DNA of 64,000 bases, from the NCBI GenBank assembly GCA_965660945.1, contig CBFIBS010000006.1, positions 74,288 to 138,287 of the forward strand. The letters are read 5' to 3'. This DNA comes from UBA7985 sp002711265. GTDB taxonomy: Bacteria; Pseudomonadota; Alphaproteobacteria; UBA7985. Every line of letters begins with the position of its first letter. Position 1 is the stretch's first letter. Positions 43,480 through 52,157 of this stretch are shown here, in pieces. The notes under the pieces were generated by a model that saw nothing but the letters and a program-made list of their open reading frames with translations, was not told the origin of the DNA and searched no databases. A program made the translations under genes and the position numbers.

Positions 43480-43500
43480 TCTCTCTTTCTCTCTCTCTCT
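43480..43500 (-). repeat. GA-rich simple repeat in the leader of the PotD-like gene
   Basis: On the minus strand a run of GA dinucleotides broken by one AAA (AGAGAGAGAGAGAAAGAGAG) ends about six bases before the ATG and forms the ribosome-binding region. Dinucleotide runs can change length by slippage and so alter Shine-Dalgarno spacing. No other obvious ribosome-binding site is present. Confidence 0.8.
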
Positions 43501-43646
43501 GACCTCGCGGTCGCAGGGCACGCCTTCTCCCCACGAACGAGGGTCTTCCACAGAAGCCAAGCTATGAAAGCCCAGCCATGGACTCAATCTGTTTTGAGCC
43601 CTTTGGGGGCAAAAGTACCGTTTTTCCCCACCAAATCTCCATAATG

Positions 43647-45008
43647 TTAATCGCCAAGGACGTCGCGTTCGACCCGGGTCAGGGCCTCTTCGAGGATATC
43701 GAAGAGATCATCGACCTGTGCGTGTGTGATGATCAGGGGCGGTGAGAATACCGCCATATTGATCAGCGGTCGCACGACCAGCCCCAGATCCTCGCAGGCA
43801 TCGTCGATCATCTGCCCAAGCCGTCGCTCGGCTTCGAGGTCCTCGGCCTTGCCCTCGATACAGCCCAGCAGGCCCATGCCGCGGGCGTCGCCGACGATTT
43901 CGTACTCGCTCAGCGCGGCCAGACGCTCCTGGAAGTGCGGGGAGACGTCGAGGACGTTTTCGAGGATGCCTTCGCGCTCGAAGATTTCCATGTTCTTGAG
44001 CGCGGCTGCGGCAGCAACCGGGTGGCCGGAGTAGGTAAAGCCGTTGGAGAACAGCACGGCCTCGTCCGGGTCGGCGCAGTTGGCCATCACTTCGTCGGAG
44101 ATGATCACCGCCCCCATGGGGATGTAGCCCGAGGTCAGGCCCTTGGCGCAGGTGATCATGTCCGGCTTGATGCCGAAAACTTCCTCTGAGGCAAACCAGT
44201 GGCCCAAGCGCCCGAATGCGGTTACCACCTCGTCGGAGATGTAGAGGATATCGTTGGCCTTGCAGACCTCGAAGGTGCGGCGGTGGTAGCCCGGGGGCGG
44301 CACCACGACCCCGCCCGAGGCGAGGATCGGCTCAGCAATGAAGGCGCCGATCTTGTCCGCGCCGACGTCGGCAATCATGCGTTCGAGGTCGGCAACCTTC
44401 TCGTCACACCAGGCCTCAACGCTCATGCCTTCGGGGCGGCGGTAGGGGTTCACGTCCGGCAGGAAGCGGACCAGCCTGCTCTCAGTATCAAAGCGCGACT
44501 TGTCCCGTTCCTTGCCCGAGACCGTGTGCGAGAGGTAGGTCGAGCCGTGGTAGCTCTTCTCCCGCGAGATCACGATCTTCTTTTCTGGCCGGCCCAGCCG
44601 GTTGTTCATGAAGTGCATGGTCCGGATCGCGGTATCGACCGCGGTGGAACCGCCGGTGGTGAAGAACACGTTGTTCAGGTCACCGGGCGTGCGCTCGACG
44701 ATCTTCTTGGCGAGGATGCTCGAGGGCTCGGTGGTGTTGGTAAAGGGCGAGGTGTAGGGCAGCTTGCGCACCTGGTCCGCGATGGCCTCTGCCATTTCCT
44801 CGCGACCGTAGCCGATCTGGGTACACCACATGCCCGCCGGACCGTCGATGAAGCGCTTGCCCTGACCATCCCAGAGGTAGATGCCCTGCGCCCGGTCGAC
44901 GAAGATGTTGTCGTAGCCACGCCACGCATCCATCGCGGCCCAGGGATGGACCTGGTGCAGGCGATCCCACTCCTGCAGGGTTTCAAGGCTTGGTTCGTTG
45001 TCGAGCAT
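43647..45008 (-). CDS. Class III PLP-dependent aminotransferase (SpuC-like)
   Basis: 453-residue omega-aminotransferase. The PLP lysine is in ITCAKGLTSGYIPMGAV near residue 285, preceded by the cofactor Asp in ILYISDEVVTAFGRLG. The N-terminal LHPWAAMDAW and GPAGMWCTQIGYG pattern is typical of putrescine/beta-alanine:pyruvate aminotransferases. It lies 21 bases downstream of the GcvT-like gene and in the same minus-strand unit as two flavoproteins, so it probably removes the amino group of an intermediate in amine breakdown. Confidence 0.9.
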   Translation of the reverse strand: MLDNEPSLETLQEWDRLHQVHPWAAMDAWRGYDNIFVDRAQGIYLWDGQGKRFIDGPAGMWCTQIGYGREEMAEAIADQVRKLPYTSPFTNTTEPSSILAKKIVERTPGDLNNVFFTTGGSTAVDTAIRTMHFMNNRLGRPEKKIVISREKSYHGSTYLSHTVSGKERDKSRFDTESRLVRFLPDVNPYRRPEGMSVEAWCDEKVADLERMIADVGADKIGAFIAEPILASGGVVVPPPGYHRRTFEVCKANDILYISDEVVTAFGRLGHWFASEEVFGIKPDMITCAKGLTSGYIPMGAVIISDEVMANCADPDEAVLFSNGFTYSGHPVAAAAALKNMEIFEREGILENVLDVSPHFQERLAALSEYEIVGDARGMGLLGCIEGKAEDLEAERRLGQMIDDACEDLGLVVRPLINMAVFSPPLIITHAQVDDLFDILEEALTRVERDVLGD

Positions 45009-45029
45009 GTCGGTTCTCCCTCGTGCTTA

Positions 45030-46292
45030 TCAGTAGGCGAGCGGCGGGGTCGCCCGCGCGCGCGGATTTGAAAAGAAGGGGCGGTCCTGCACGGTCACTT
45101 CGACCAGCCGCTTTGACCATTGGCCCTCTTCGTGGACATAGATTTCGGCCCAGAGGTCGTCGGTCACGCCGACGCCGAAGGGGGCCTTGAGTTCGGCCAG
45201 CGCAACGTTGCGTTTGACCGTGGGGGACCAGATGCCGGAGGTGACGTGGCCGACCTCCTTCTTTTTCTGGTGGTAGAGCAGGGCACCATCGGCGGGCTTG
45301 AAACCACCCAGCTCGATTTTGACCAGATGGGTGCGCAGGGCACGGGTTTCCTGCTGCCGGAGCAGGGCGCGGCGGCCGTTGAAGTGGCCCTTGCCGAAGT
45401 CGACCATCTTGCCGAAGCCCAGCTCCAGCGGGGTACGGCCGCGACCCAGCCGCATGGTGGTGTGCACCGGTTGGAAGTCGACGCCTGCGGCGATAAACCC
45501 GGCTTCGATGCGGGCGAGGTTGAGCGCCTCGTAGCCGATGGCGCGCAGGCCCCAGTGGGTCGAGGCCGCCCACAGCCGGTCCCAGAGGCCCAGCACCTGA
45601 TCCCAGTCGACCCAGAGTTCGTAGCCCAGATCGCCGGTGAAGCCGGTGCGCGAGACCCACAGACCCGGCTCGACCTGCGCCAGATCAAAGGGCCGGAGTT
45701 TGGCGACCTTGCCCAGCGCAGCGTCGCTAAGCAGGGAGAAGCTGGTCGGGCCCTGCAGTGACAGCCCGGCGACGGTCTGGGATTCGTCCTCGACCGTAAC
45801 GTTGAAGCCCCAGGCCGCGTCCTGCACCCAGCCCAGCATGCGCTCCTGACAGCACAGGCGGAAGTCGTTCTTGCCGAAGCGGAACAGGGTGCCGTCGTCG
45901 ATGGCCATGCCTTCTTCATCGCACCAGATGGCGTAGCCGACCCGGCCCGGCTTGATCTTGCGCACGTCGCGCGTGACCATGCGGTTGAGCACGGCTTCGG
46001 CGTCCGGTCCACGCAGGCGGTACTTGTGCATGGGCGAGATATCAAACAGCGTCGTCTGGTTGCGGATCGCAAAGTACTCGAACTCGACCGTGTCGAGCAC
46101 GGAGGGGGAGATGTAGCCCGCCCAGCCCATCCACGCCTTGGTCCGGCTCAGGGCCTCCAGACGTGGGTGCAGCGGGGTCGGCAGCAGGCCCTGCGGCACC
46201 TGAAACGGCGCGCTCTGGCCGGAGCTGGAGTTGCGTGCGGCGGTCTTTCGGGCGGCGGGGCGGCTTGTGGATTTGGTAGCGGGTTTTGTCAC
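45030..46292 (-). CDS. GcvT-like aminomethyltransferase family protein
   Basis: Folate-binding protein of the GcvT/DmdA/sarcosine-oxidase-domain family, which moves one-carbon units to tetrahydrofolate. From a GTG at 46292 (GGGGAG upstream, four bases after the previous stop) the protein has 420 residues. The GcvT fold is visible: FDISPMHKYRLRGPDAEAVLNR, then a folate-site region GLWVSRTGFTGDLGYELWVD and LNLARIEAGF. The C-terminal barrel includes VGHVTSGIWSPTVKRNVALA. The N-terminal 25 residues are Lys/Ser/Arg-rich and disordered. No other glycine-cleavage genes are near, so a demethylation role is likely; a DmdA-like function cannot be excluded. Confidence 0.85.
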   Translation of the reverse strand: MTKPATKSTSRPAARKTAARNSSSGQSAPFQVPQGLLPTPLHPRLEALSRTKAWMGWAGYISPSVLDTVEFEYFAIRNQTTLFDISPMHKYRLRGPDAEAVLNRMVTRDVRKIKPGRVGYAIWCDEEGMAIDDGTLFRFGKNDFRLCCQERMLGWVQDAAWGFNVTVEDESQTVAGLSLQGPTSFSLLSDAALGKVAKLRPFDLAQVEPGLWVSRTGFTGDLGYELWVDWDQVLGLWDRLWAASTHWGLRAIGYEALNLARIEAGFIAAGVDFQPVHTTMRLGRGRTPLELGFGKMVDFGKGHFNGRRALLRQQETRALRTHLVKIELGGFKPADGALLYHQKKKEVGHVTSGIWSPTVKRNVALAELKAPFGVGVTDDLWAEIYVHEEGQWSKRLVEVTVQDRPFFSNPRARATPPLAY

Positions 46293-46296
46293 GGTG

Positions 46297-47994
46297 TCAT
46301 GCACTCCCCGTCTTGAGCGCCTGCAGGGCGCTGTTGCGCCCAGGCGCGCCGGTGATATCCCCGCCCGGGTGGGCCGAGGCCGCGCACAGGAACAGGCCCT
46401 GTGGCCCGAAGGCATAGTGGGCCGTACCGTTGGTCGGGCGCAGGGTCAGGATCTGATCGAGCCCCATTTCCAGGTGGTGCCAGTGCCCGCCCGGCGCGCC
46501 GGTCTCGGCCGCGATATCGTCGGGGGCGATGACTTCGGAGGCTGTGACCAGCTTGCCGATCCCGGGGGCGTAGGCTTCTAGGGTGGAGAGCAGCGCCTTG
46601 AGCAGCGCCTTGCGTTCGGTCGCGCGCCAGCCTTTGGTTGGGGCAGGGGGGACGAAATTGACGATGGCAGACAGCACCTGCTGCCCGGATCCGGCATCGC
46701 CGCCGGGGGCACCGCTCAAACCCGGGAGCACCATTTCCACCACCGGCGCGGTCGGCATGGCGTTGTACTTGGCCGGGTTGAAGGCGCGCTCGACGTAGGT
46801 CGAGGACGGCGCGATCAGCAGGCGCCCGGCGGTGAGTTCTTCCGACAGGCCGGTGAAGGCCGGTGTGCCGGAGAGCAGCAGGTTGACCTTGGCCGTTGTC
46901 CCCTTGTTGCGCAGGTTGCGCAGCCGTCGCACGGCTTCGATATCAAAGTGGTCGGGGCCCGCCATCTGCATCGTCTGCAGCGGGCCCGCGCTGGACAGCA
47001 CCAGCGGCGCGGTCAGGGTCTGGCCGTTGTCGAGGGTCACGCCGGTGACGCGATCTGCGTCGTCGACCTGCACCTGTGCCACGCCCTGCCCGCAGCGGAT
47101 GTCGGCGCCGGCGTCGCGGGCGGCGCGGGCGAAGGCTTCGCTGACCGCCGCCATGCCGTCAAGCGGCAGCACGGGGTCGGCACTGCCCCCGCCATTTCCC
47201 GGGCCAGCCGCGGTGCGGGCGGAGCCGGGGGGCTTGGGGCTGCCCAGCCGGTACATGAGCGAGAACACCGTTCCCGGGGAGCGTGGGCCGGCAAAGGCGC
47301 CGCGAACGGCGTCGGCGGCCATGGCGCCGGCCAGCGGGCCGTCGCCGAGCTCGTCGACCAGCAGGTCGTGGACGTTGGACAGGGTGACGCGCAGGAATTC
47401 CTGCATCTCTTTCTTGCCCATCAGCTTGAGATCCAGCCCCAGCCGCGCCAGCACGCCGAGCTCCGAGAGGGTACCGGCGTTGCCCAGCCCGCCGTCGAGC
47501 TTCGGCGGGGTCTGGTTGGCCAACCGTGCCAGCAGACCGGCGAACCGGATCAGCCTCGTGTGCAGGGCCGCGAAGACCTCGGCCTGCGGGTGGGCGGTGC
47601 CGTCGGACAGCCGCGCCTGACCGTTCTCGATTACCGTGTGCAGGCCGTCTGGGGACAGGGACACGGTCGGCAGCTTGGCGGTTCGCAGCGGGATCCGCCC
47701 GCCCAGCCCCAGCTCACGGGCGACGGTGGCGTTGAGGTTGTAGAGCAGGTGCGCCATCCGCGGCGCGGATACACCGGGCGCCAGAGTGCCGTCGGTCATC
47801 ATACCGCCGACCTGCTCGCTGCGTTCGAGGACGCAGACGCGCTTGCCCTTGCGCGCGAGGGTGGCTGCAGCGGTCAGGCCATTGTGGCCGGCGCCGATGA
47901 CGATGGCGTCGAAGGCCTCGACCTGCTTCGCCTTTGCCTTTGGCGTCTGCTTCGGTTTTGGCTGCTGGGCCTTGTTGTTGGTCGCGCTGCTCAT
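46297..47994 (-). CDS. FAD-dependent oxidoreductase, PYROXD2/CrtI-like (second of a pair)
   Basis: Flavoprotein of the phytoene-desaturase-like group. The start at 47994 (GAGGGCAAGGGC before the ATG) gives 565 residues. After a Lys/Gln/Pro-rich 24-residue leader comes the FAD dinucleotide-binding motif AIVIGAGHNGLTAAATLARKG and the Glu of CVLERSEQVGGMMTDG. The C-terminal FAD motif is FLCAASAHPGGDITGAPGRNSA. Similarity to carotenoid desaturases is structural; the family has mostly unknown substrates. It follows the other copy after 10 bases and precedes the GcvT-like gene by 4. Confidence 0.85.
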   Translation of the reverse strand: MSSATNNKAQQPKPKQTPKAKAKQVEAFDAIVIGAGHNGLTAAATLARKGKRVCVLERSEQVGGMMTDGTLAPGVSAPRMAHLLYNLNATVARELGLGGRIPLRTAKLPTVSLSPDGLHTVIENGQARLSDGTAHPQAEVFAALHTRLIRFAGLLARLANQTPPKLDGGLGNAGTLSELGVLARLGLDLKLMGKKEMQEFLRVTLSNVHDLLVDELGDGPLAGAMAADAVRGAFAGPRSPGTVFSLMYRLGSPKPPGSARTAAGPGNGGGSADPVLPLDGMAAVSEAFARAARDAGADIRCGQGVAQVQVDDADRVTGVTLDNGQTLTAPLVLSSAGPLQTMQMAGPDHFDIEAVRRLRNLRNKGTTAKVNLLLSGTPAFTGLSEELTAGRLLIAPSSTYVERAFNPAKYNAMPTAPVVEMVLPGLSGAPGGDAGSGQQVLSAIVNFVPPAPTKGWRATERKALLKALLSTLEAYAPGIGKLVTASEVIAPDDIAAETGAPGGHWHHLEMGLDQILTLRPTNGTAHYAFGPQGLFLCAASAHPGGDITGAPGRNSALQALKTGSA

Positions 47995-48004
47995 GCCCTT
48001 GCCC

Positions 48005-49645
48005 TCACTCTGCGTAAACCGGCATGGCGTGGGCCTTGCCGAGGCTGCGCAGGATTTCGCGGGCGGCGTTGGCGCCGGGTGCGCCCATGACCCCGCCGCC
48101 GGGGTGGGCTGATGAGCCGACCAGATAGAGCCCGCCAATGGGGGTGCTGTACTGGGCGTAGCCGGGGACCGGGCGGTTGAACAGCAGCTGGTCGAAGGTC
48201 AGCTCGCCCTGGAAGATGTTGCCCTCGGTCAGGCCGACTTCGTTCTCCAGCTCATAGGGGGAGCGGACTTCGGCGTGCAGGACGTGCTTGCGGAAGTCGG
48301 GCGCGCCCTGCTCGATCTTGTCAAAGACACAGTCGGCGAAGGCCTTGCGCTGGGCCTCGGTCCAGTTTTCGCCGCTGCGCTCGCCCGCGCCGCTGTCGAG
48401 GTCGTAAGGCGCGTACTGCACGAACACGGTCATCATGTGCTTGCCGGGTGGGGCGAGGGTGGGGTCGATCTGCGAGGGGATCAGCATGTCGAAGTAAGGG
48501 TCAGCCGACCAGCGGCCGTCCTTCCAGTCGTCGTAGGCGCGTTCGAGTTCGCCCAGCGACGTCGAGCAGTGCATGTCCCCGCGCATGAAACTCGCGCCTT
48601 CAGGAGCGGCGGGGAAGTCAGGGACCGCGTCGAGGGCGATGTTGATCTTGCCGCTCGACCCCCGGGTCTTGAAGCGCTCGACGGCGGTGACGAAATCACC
48701 GGGCAGGGCGCTGCGCTCGACGTGTTTGAGGAAGGTGCGTTTGACGTCCATGTTCGAGGCAACGATCGGCGCGTAGTAGGTGTCGCCGTTCTCCAGCGCC
48801 ACGCCCTTGACCCGGCCGTCGCTGACGATGAACTGATCGACGCCCGAGCCGACCACGATCTGGCCGCCGGCTTCCTCGAGGCTGGCGCCCATGGCTTTGG
48901 TGATCGACCCCATGCCACCGCGCGCAAAGCCCCAGGCGCCGATCGCGCCGTCGACGTCGCCCATGTAGTGATGCAGCAGGACGTAGGCTGTCCCCGGCGA
49001 GTAGACGCCCAGCCCGGTGCCGATGATGCCCGAGCCGGCGAGGTGTGCCTTCATCAGGTCGTTGTCGAAGTGCTCGTCGAGGAAATCGCCGATGGAGATG
49101 GTCCAGAATCGCAGGGTTTCGCCAAGCTCCCGGCTCCCGAGGTCGTTGGCCTTGCCGACGAGGTACAGCAGCTCCTCGATGTCGCGAGGCTTCAGCGAGG
49201 TCGGGTCAGGCGCGTTACGGAGCAGGAAGGGCCGGATGAAGCGGCACTGGCGGATGACGGTCTGGCTGAAGCGCTCGTAGGCGTCGACGTCATTCGGGTT
49301 GTGGCGACCGATCTCGCGCACCAGCGCGTCGTGGTCGGAGTAGTAGGCGAAATAGTCGCCGTCTTCGGTGAAGGTGGCGCCGGCCTCGTAGGGGATCACC
49401 TGCAGCCCGAACCGCGGCAGTTCGAGGTCGCGCACGATCTCCCGCCGCAGCAGTGAGCAGACGTAGGAGCAGTTGGAGTAGGTCCAGCCGTCGTAGAGCG
49501 AACGGCTGACCGCTGCGCCACCGATCCAGTCGTTTTTCTCGACCACCAGCACACGCATCCCGGCTCGCGCGAGGTAGCACGCGGTGGTCAGGCCGTTGTG
49601 GCCGGCGCCAGCGATGATGGCATCGAAGGTGTCAGAGCGGCTCAT
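48005..49645 (-). CDS. FAD-dependent oxidoreductase, PYROXD2/CrtI-like (first of a pair)
   Basis: 546-residue relative of the next gene in the operon: FAD motif DAIIAGAGHNGLTTACYLARAG at the N-terminus, the Glu of VVEKNDWIGGAAVSR, and C-terminal YLVGSSAHPGGGVMGAPGANAA. The pair probably acts as two oxidases or as a heteromer; which is not known. GAGGAGAG precedes the ATG. It is the first gene of the minus-strand operon, with the divergent TetR gene and a perfect palindrome upstream. Confidence 0.87.
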   Translation of the reverse strand: MSRSDTFDAIIAGAGHNGLTTACYLARAGMRVLVVEKNDWIGGAAVSRSLYDGWTYSNCSYVCSLLRREIVRDLELPRFGLQVIPYEAGATFTEDGDYFAYYSDHDALVREIGRHNPNDVDAYERFSQTVIRQCRFIRPFLLRNAPDPTSLKPRDIEELLYLVGKANDLGSRELGETLRFWTISIGDFLDEHFDNDLMKAHLAGSGIIGTGLGVYSPGTAYVLLHHYMGDVDGAIGAWGFARGGMGSITKAMGASLEEAGGQIVVGSGVDQFIVSDGRVKGVALENGDTYYAPIVASNMDVKRTFLKHVERSALPGDFVTAVERFKTRGSSGKINIALDAVPDFPAAPEGASFMRGDMHCSTSLGELERAYDDWKDGRWSADPYFDMLIPSQIDPTLAPPGKHMMTVFVQYAPYDLDSGAGERSGENWTEAQRKAFADCVFDKIEQGAPDFRKHVLHAEVRSPYELENEVGLTEGNIFQGELTFDQLLFNRPVPGYAQYSTPIGGLYLVGSSAHPGGGVMGAPGANAAREILRSLGKAHAMPVYAE

Positions 49646-49699
49646 GGTCTCTCCTCTAAGGCCGTCACGCTAGGTAAACACGGCTGTCCCGTAAAGTTT

Positions 49700-49713
49700 T
49701 TTGAGCGCTCAAA
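49700..49713. promoter_or_regulatory. Operator palindrome of the BetI-like regulator (proposed)
   Basis: TTTGAGCGCTCAAA is a perfect 14-bp palindrome, 55 bases upstream of the first flavoprotein gene and 73 upstream of the TetR start, flanked by T- and A-runs. TetR repressors commonly bind such palindromes in their own divergent promoter region. A copy with two differences is at 25536. Confidence 0.7.
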
Positions 49714-49785
49714 CAAAAAAATGTGGCTGACTTGGCGGATATTTTGTGGGAACAGGGCAGGACGGGTCAGCAAAACGGACGTGTC

Positions 49786-50466
49786 ATGAGGGCTGAATCA
49801 GAACAGCAGCAGGGGTCGGTCGGCCGAGATGCCGACTCTGGACCGAAGGCTGGCAAACCACGTAAAGAGCGCAAGGAAAACGCCGATCGGCGGCGCCGGC
49901 AGCTGTTGGACGCTACCCGGCGGTCGATTGTCGCCCACGGGCTGGCCCGGACCACGCTGGCAACGGTCGCGGCAGAGGCGGGCCTGTCGCAAGGGGTGGC
50001 CGTTTTCTATTTCGCGTCCAAGACCGGCTTGCTGACCGAGACTATGCGCGACATGTACCGGAGCTACGAGGAGAACTGGCAGGCGGCGCTGCGGCAGGCG
50101 GCCGAAGACCCGCGGGCGCAACTGGTCGCCCTCATTACAGCCGATTTTGACCCGCGGGTGTGCAGCCCGGAAATCCTGTCGGTGTGGTTCGCTTTCTGGG
50201 GCGAGCAATCCTTTACCCCGCAGTACCGGGAAATCGCGCGGGCTTTCGACGCGAGCCGGACCGAGGCGATCGAGTCCGCCTGTCGGGCGCTGCTGCCGGG
50301 TGAGCCGCAGCGGGCACTGAAGCTGGCGCAGTGGGTGGACACGCTGACTGACGGATATTGGCAGCACCTGCACCTCTATGCTGGTGAGTATCAGCCTGCG
50401 GCCATGCGCGATGAGGCGATTGGCTTTCTGCGCGCTTTCCTGCCAGAGCATTTCGCCGATCTCTGA
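49786..50466 (+). CDS. TetR family transcriptional regulator, BetI-like
   Basis: Repressor with an N-terminal helix-turn-helix (about 50-95: TTLATVAAEAGLSQGVAVFYF, then SKTGLLTETMR) and a C-terminal ligand-binding domain with VWFAFWGEQSFTPQYREI, which resembles BetI, the choline-sensing regulator. The Q/G-rich and Lys-rich N-terminal 30 residues are an extension. ATG at 49786 is used; a GTG at 49723 would lengthen it. From a start at 49786 it has 226 residues. Divergent from the flavoprotein operon with a palindrome in between. Ligand likely a choline- or betaine-like amine. Confidence 0.85.
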   Translation: MRAESEQQQGSVGRDADSGPKAGKPRKERKENADRRRRQLLDATRRSIVAHGLARTTLATVAAEAGLSQGVAVFYFASKTGLLTETMRDMYRSYEENWQAALRQAAEDPRAQLVALITADFDPRVCSPEILSVWFAFWGEQSFTPQYREIARAFDASRTEAIESACRALLPGEPQRALKLAQWVDTLTDGYWQHLHLYAGEYQPAAMRDEAIGFLRAFLPEHFADL

Positions 50467-50485
50467 GCCTGCAAAGGTTGCGGTG

Positions 50486-50532
50486 GCGCGCTCAATTTGA
50501 CGCCGCTTCGCGGCTTACAAATCTCCCACGCG
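50486..50532 (-). repeat. 47-bp dispersed repeat, copy 2
   Basis: Reverse complement of the element at 29049-29095 with three differences, located 20 bases after the TetR stop. A further hairpin-containing segment of 22 bp at 50612-50633 is identical to 29256-29277. The 227 bases between the TetR and PuuB-like genes hold no other feature I can support. Confidence 0.85.
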
Positions 50533-50693
50533 GAGATTTTTTGCCTTTGCGCTCAAAACGGCTGCGCCTTCGAGCGTGTTGCGTGTCAACAGATGGGTGG
50601 CGCGCTCGGACCTCGGCCGCTTCGCGGCCTTCGGCCCTCCCACGCGCAACCCGCACCGTCGCCAGAGCGCGACTCTAAAGGTTCAAGCGCATT

Positions 50694-52157
50694 TCAAGAT
50701 CGCCCGGTGATCCAGTTGCCCAAGCGGGCCAGCCGTGACGCCCGCCCCTCGTGCCCCGTTTCGTGCCGGTCGGCAGCGGTTAGCAGGCCATACATGGCGG
50801 TAACCCCCAGCCAGCGCAGCGGTTCGGGTTCCCAACGCCTCACCCGGCGGTCGACCCACGGCAGTGCCGTCAGATCTGTTTCACCGCCGACGCCCAGTTC
50901 CCTTAGCGCCAGATCTGCCAGCGTCCGCCCGGCAAGGTTCGAGGTCGACACCCCAACCCCGACGTATCCCCCCGCCCAGCCCAGCCCCGTGTTCCGGTCC
51001 AGCCCCACGGTCGCGCACCAGTCCCGTGGCACCGCAACCACCCCGCACCAGGCGTGGTCGATCGGGTACTTCGCTGCTTCAGGGAAATGCTTGTGCAGGA
51101 TCGCCACCAGCCGCTCGATGGTCACCGCGTCCGGTTCACCGTTGTGGTCGATGCCGGAGCCGAAGCGGTACGGCATGCCGCGCCCTCCGACCGTAATCCG
51201 CCCCTCGCGCGTGCGCTGGCAGTAGCAATAGCTGTTCGCCAGGTCACCGATCAGTTCGTGCCCCTCCCAGCCAATCTTCGCCCAGGCTTCGGGCGGCAGC
51301 GGCACGGTGGCAATCTGGGCTGAGTTCAGCGGCAGCCAGTCGCGCCGATGCCCCGGCAGGGTTGCGGTAAAGCCCTCTGTCGCGCGCAGGATGATCGGCG
51401 CCCGGACGACGCCGTTCGGGGTGCTGACCTGCCCGGGGTCGTAGCGCAGGACTTCGGTGTCCTCGTAGATCTCCGCTCCGGCCCGCTCGGCTGCCTCGGC
51501 CAGCCCGCGCACCAGCTTGGCCGGCTGCACCCGCAGCATGCCGCTCACCGACATGGCCCCCAACGCCCCGGGAACGTTGATACGCTGGCGGACCTCTTCG
51601 GCGCTCAGCGCTCGGATACGGTGTCCTTCGCCCCAGGCCTCGCGGTGGACGATCTCTTCTTCCAGCCGCTCGAGCTGCGCTGGGTTGGCGGCAATCATCA
51701 GCTCCTCGGTCTCGCGCAGGTCGGCGTCAATGCCTTCTGCTTCACACACCCGCGCGATTTCCGGTACCGCGCCTTCGAGCGCCGATACCATGTCCATTAC
51801 CGCTTCCCGGCCGTGGGTCGCCGCGTAGCGGTTCTGGTCCCAGGCCATCACGCCCATGCACCAGCCCCCGTTACGCCCGGAAGCTCCAAAGCCGGCAAAT
51901 TCCTTTTCCAGCACCACCACCCGCAGCTGGGGCGCGGCCTTGCGCAGGTAGTAGGCGGTCCAAAGCCCAGTGTAGCCGGCGCCAATGATGGCAACGTCGG
52001 CCTGCAGGTTGCCGGGCAGGGCGGGACGGCGGGTCTCCGGCAGGCCATGGTCGGCGTACCAGAACGACACGTCACCGACGCGTCGGGGCACTCCAGCTCC
52101 AGCCGCTGTGGCCTGCGCGGACTGCCCCGACGGCGCTGATCCTGTGGCCTCAGACAT
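50694..52157 (-). CDS. FAD-dependent amine oxidase/dehydrogenase, PuuB-like (DAO family)
   Basis: 487-residue flavoprotein of the DAO/OrdL family, whose members oxidise gamma-glutamyl-putrescine, glycine or N-methyl amino acids. FAD motif DVAIIGAGYTGLWTAYYLR near residue 55, Glu of VVLEKEFAGFGASGRNGGWC. The C-terminal FAD segment is GYVGVGVSTSNLAGRTLADL. The ATG at 52157 overlaps the PuuA-like stop by 8 bases; a GTG at 52172 is an alternative. The pairing with a glutamine-synthetase-like ligase supports a gamma-glutamylated amine as substrate. Confidence 0.85.
   Translation of the reverse strand: MSEATGSAPSGQSAQATAAGAGVPRRVGDVSFWYADHGLPETRRPALPGNLQADVAIIGAGYTGLWTAYYLRKAAPQLRVVVLEKEFAGFGASGRNGGWCMGVMAWDQNRYAATHGREAVMDMVSALEGAVPEIARVCEAEGIDADLRETEELMIAANPAQLERLEEEIVHREAWGEGHRIRALSAEEVRQRINVPGALGAMSVSGMLRVQPAKLVRGLAEAAERAGAEIYEDTEVLRYDPGQVSTPNGVVRAPIILRATEGFTATLPGHRRDWLPLNSAQIATVPLPPEAWAKIGWEGHELIGDLANSYCYCQRTREGRITVGGRGMPYRFGSGIDHNGEPDAVTIERLVAILHKHFPEAAKYPIDHAWCGVVAVPRDWCATVGLDRNTGLGWAGGYVGVGVSTSNLAGRTLADLALRELGVGGETDLTALPWVDRRVRRWEPEPLRWLGVTAMYGLLTAADRHETGHEGRASRLARLGNWITGRS

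Noticed and set aside
46948..48090. Plus-strand frame opposite the second flavoprotein
   Set aside because: Antisense shadow with low-complexity His/Gly-rich product and no start signals.
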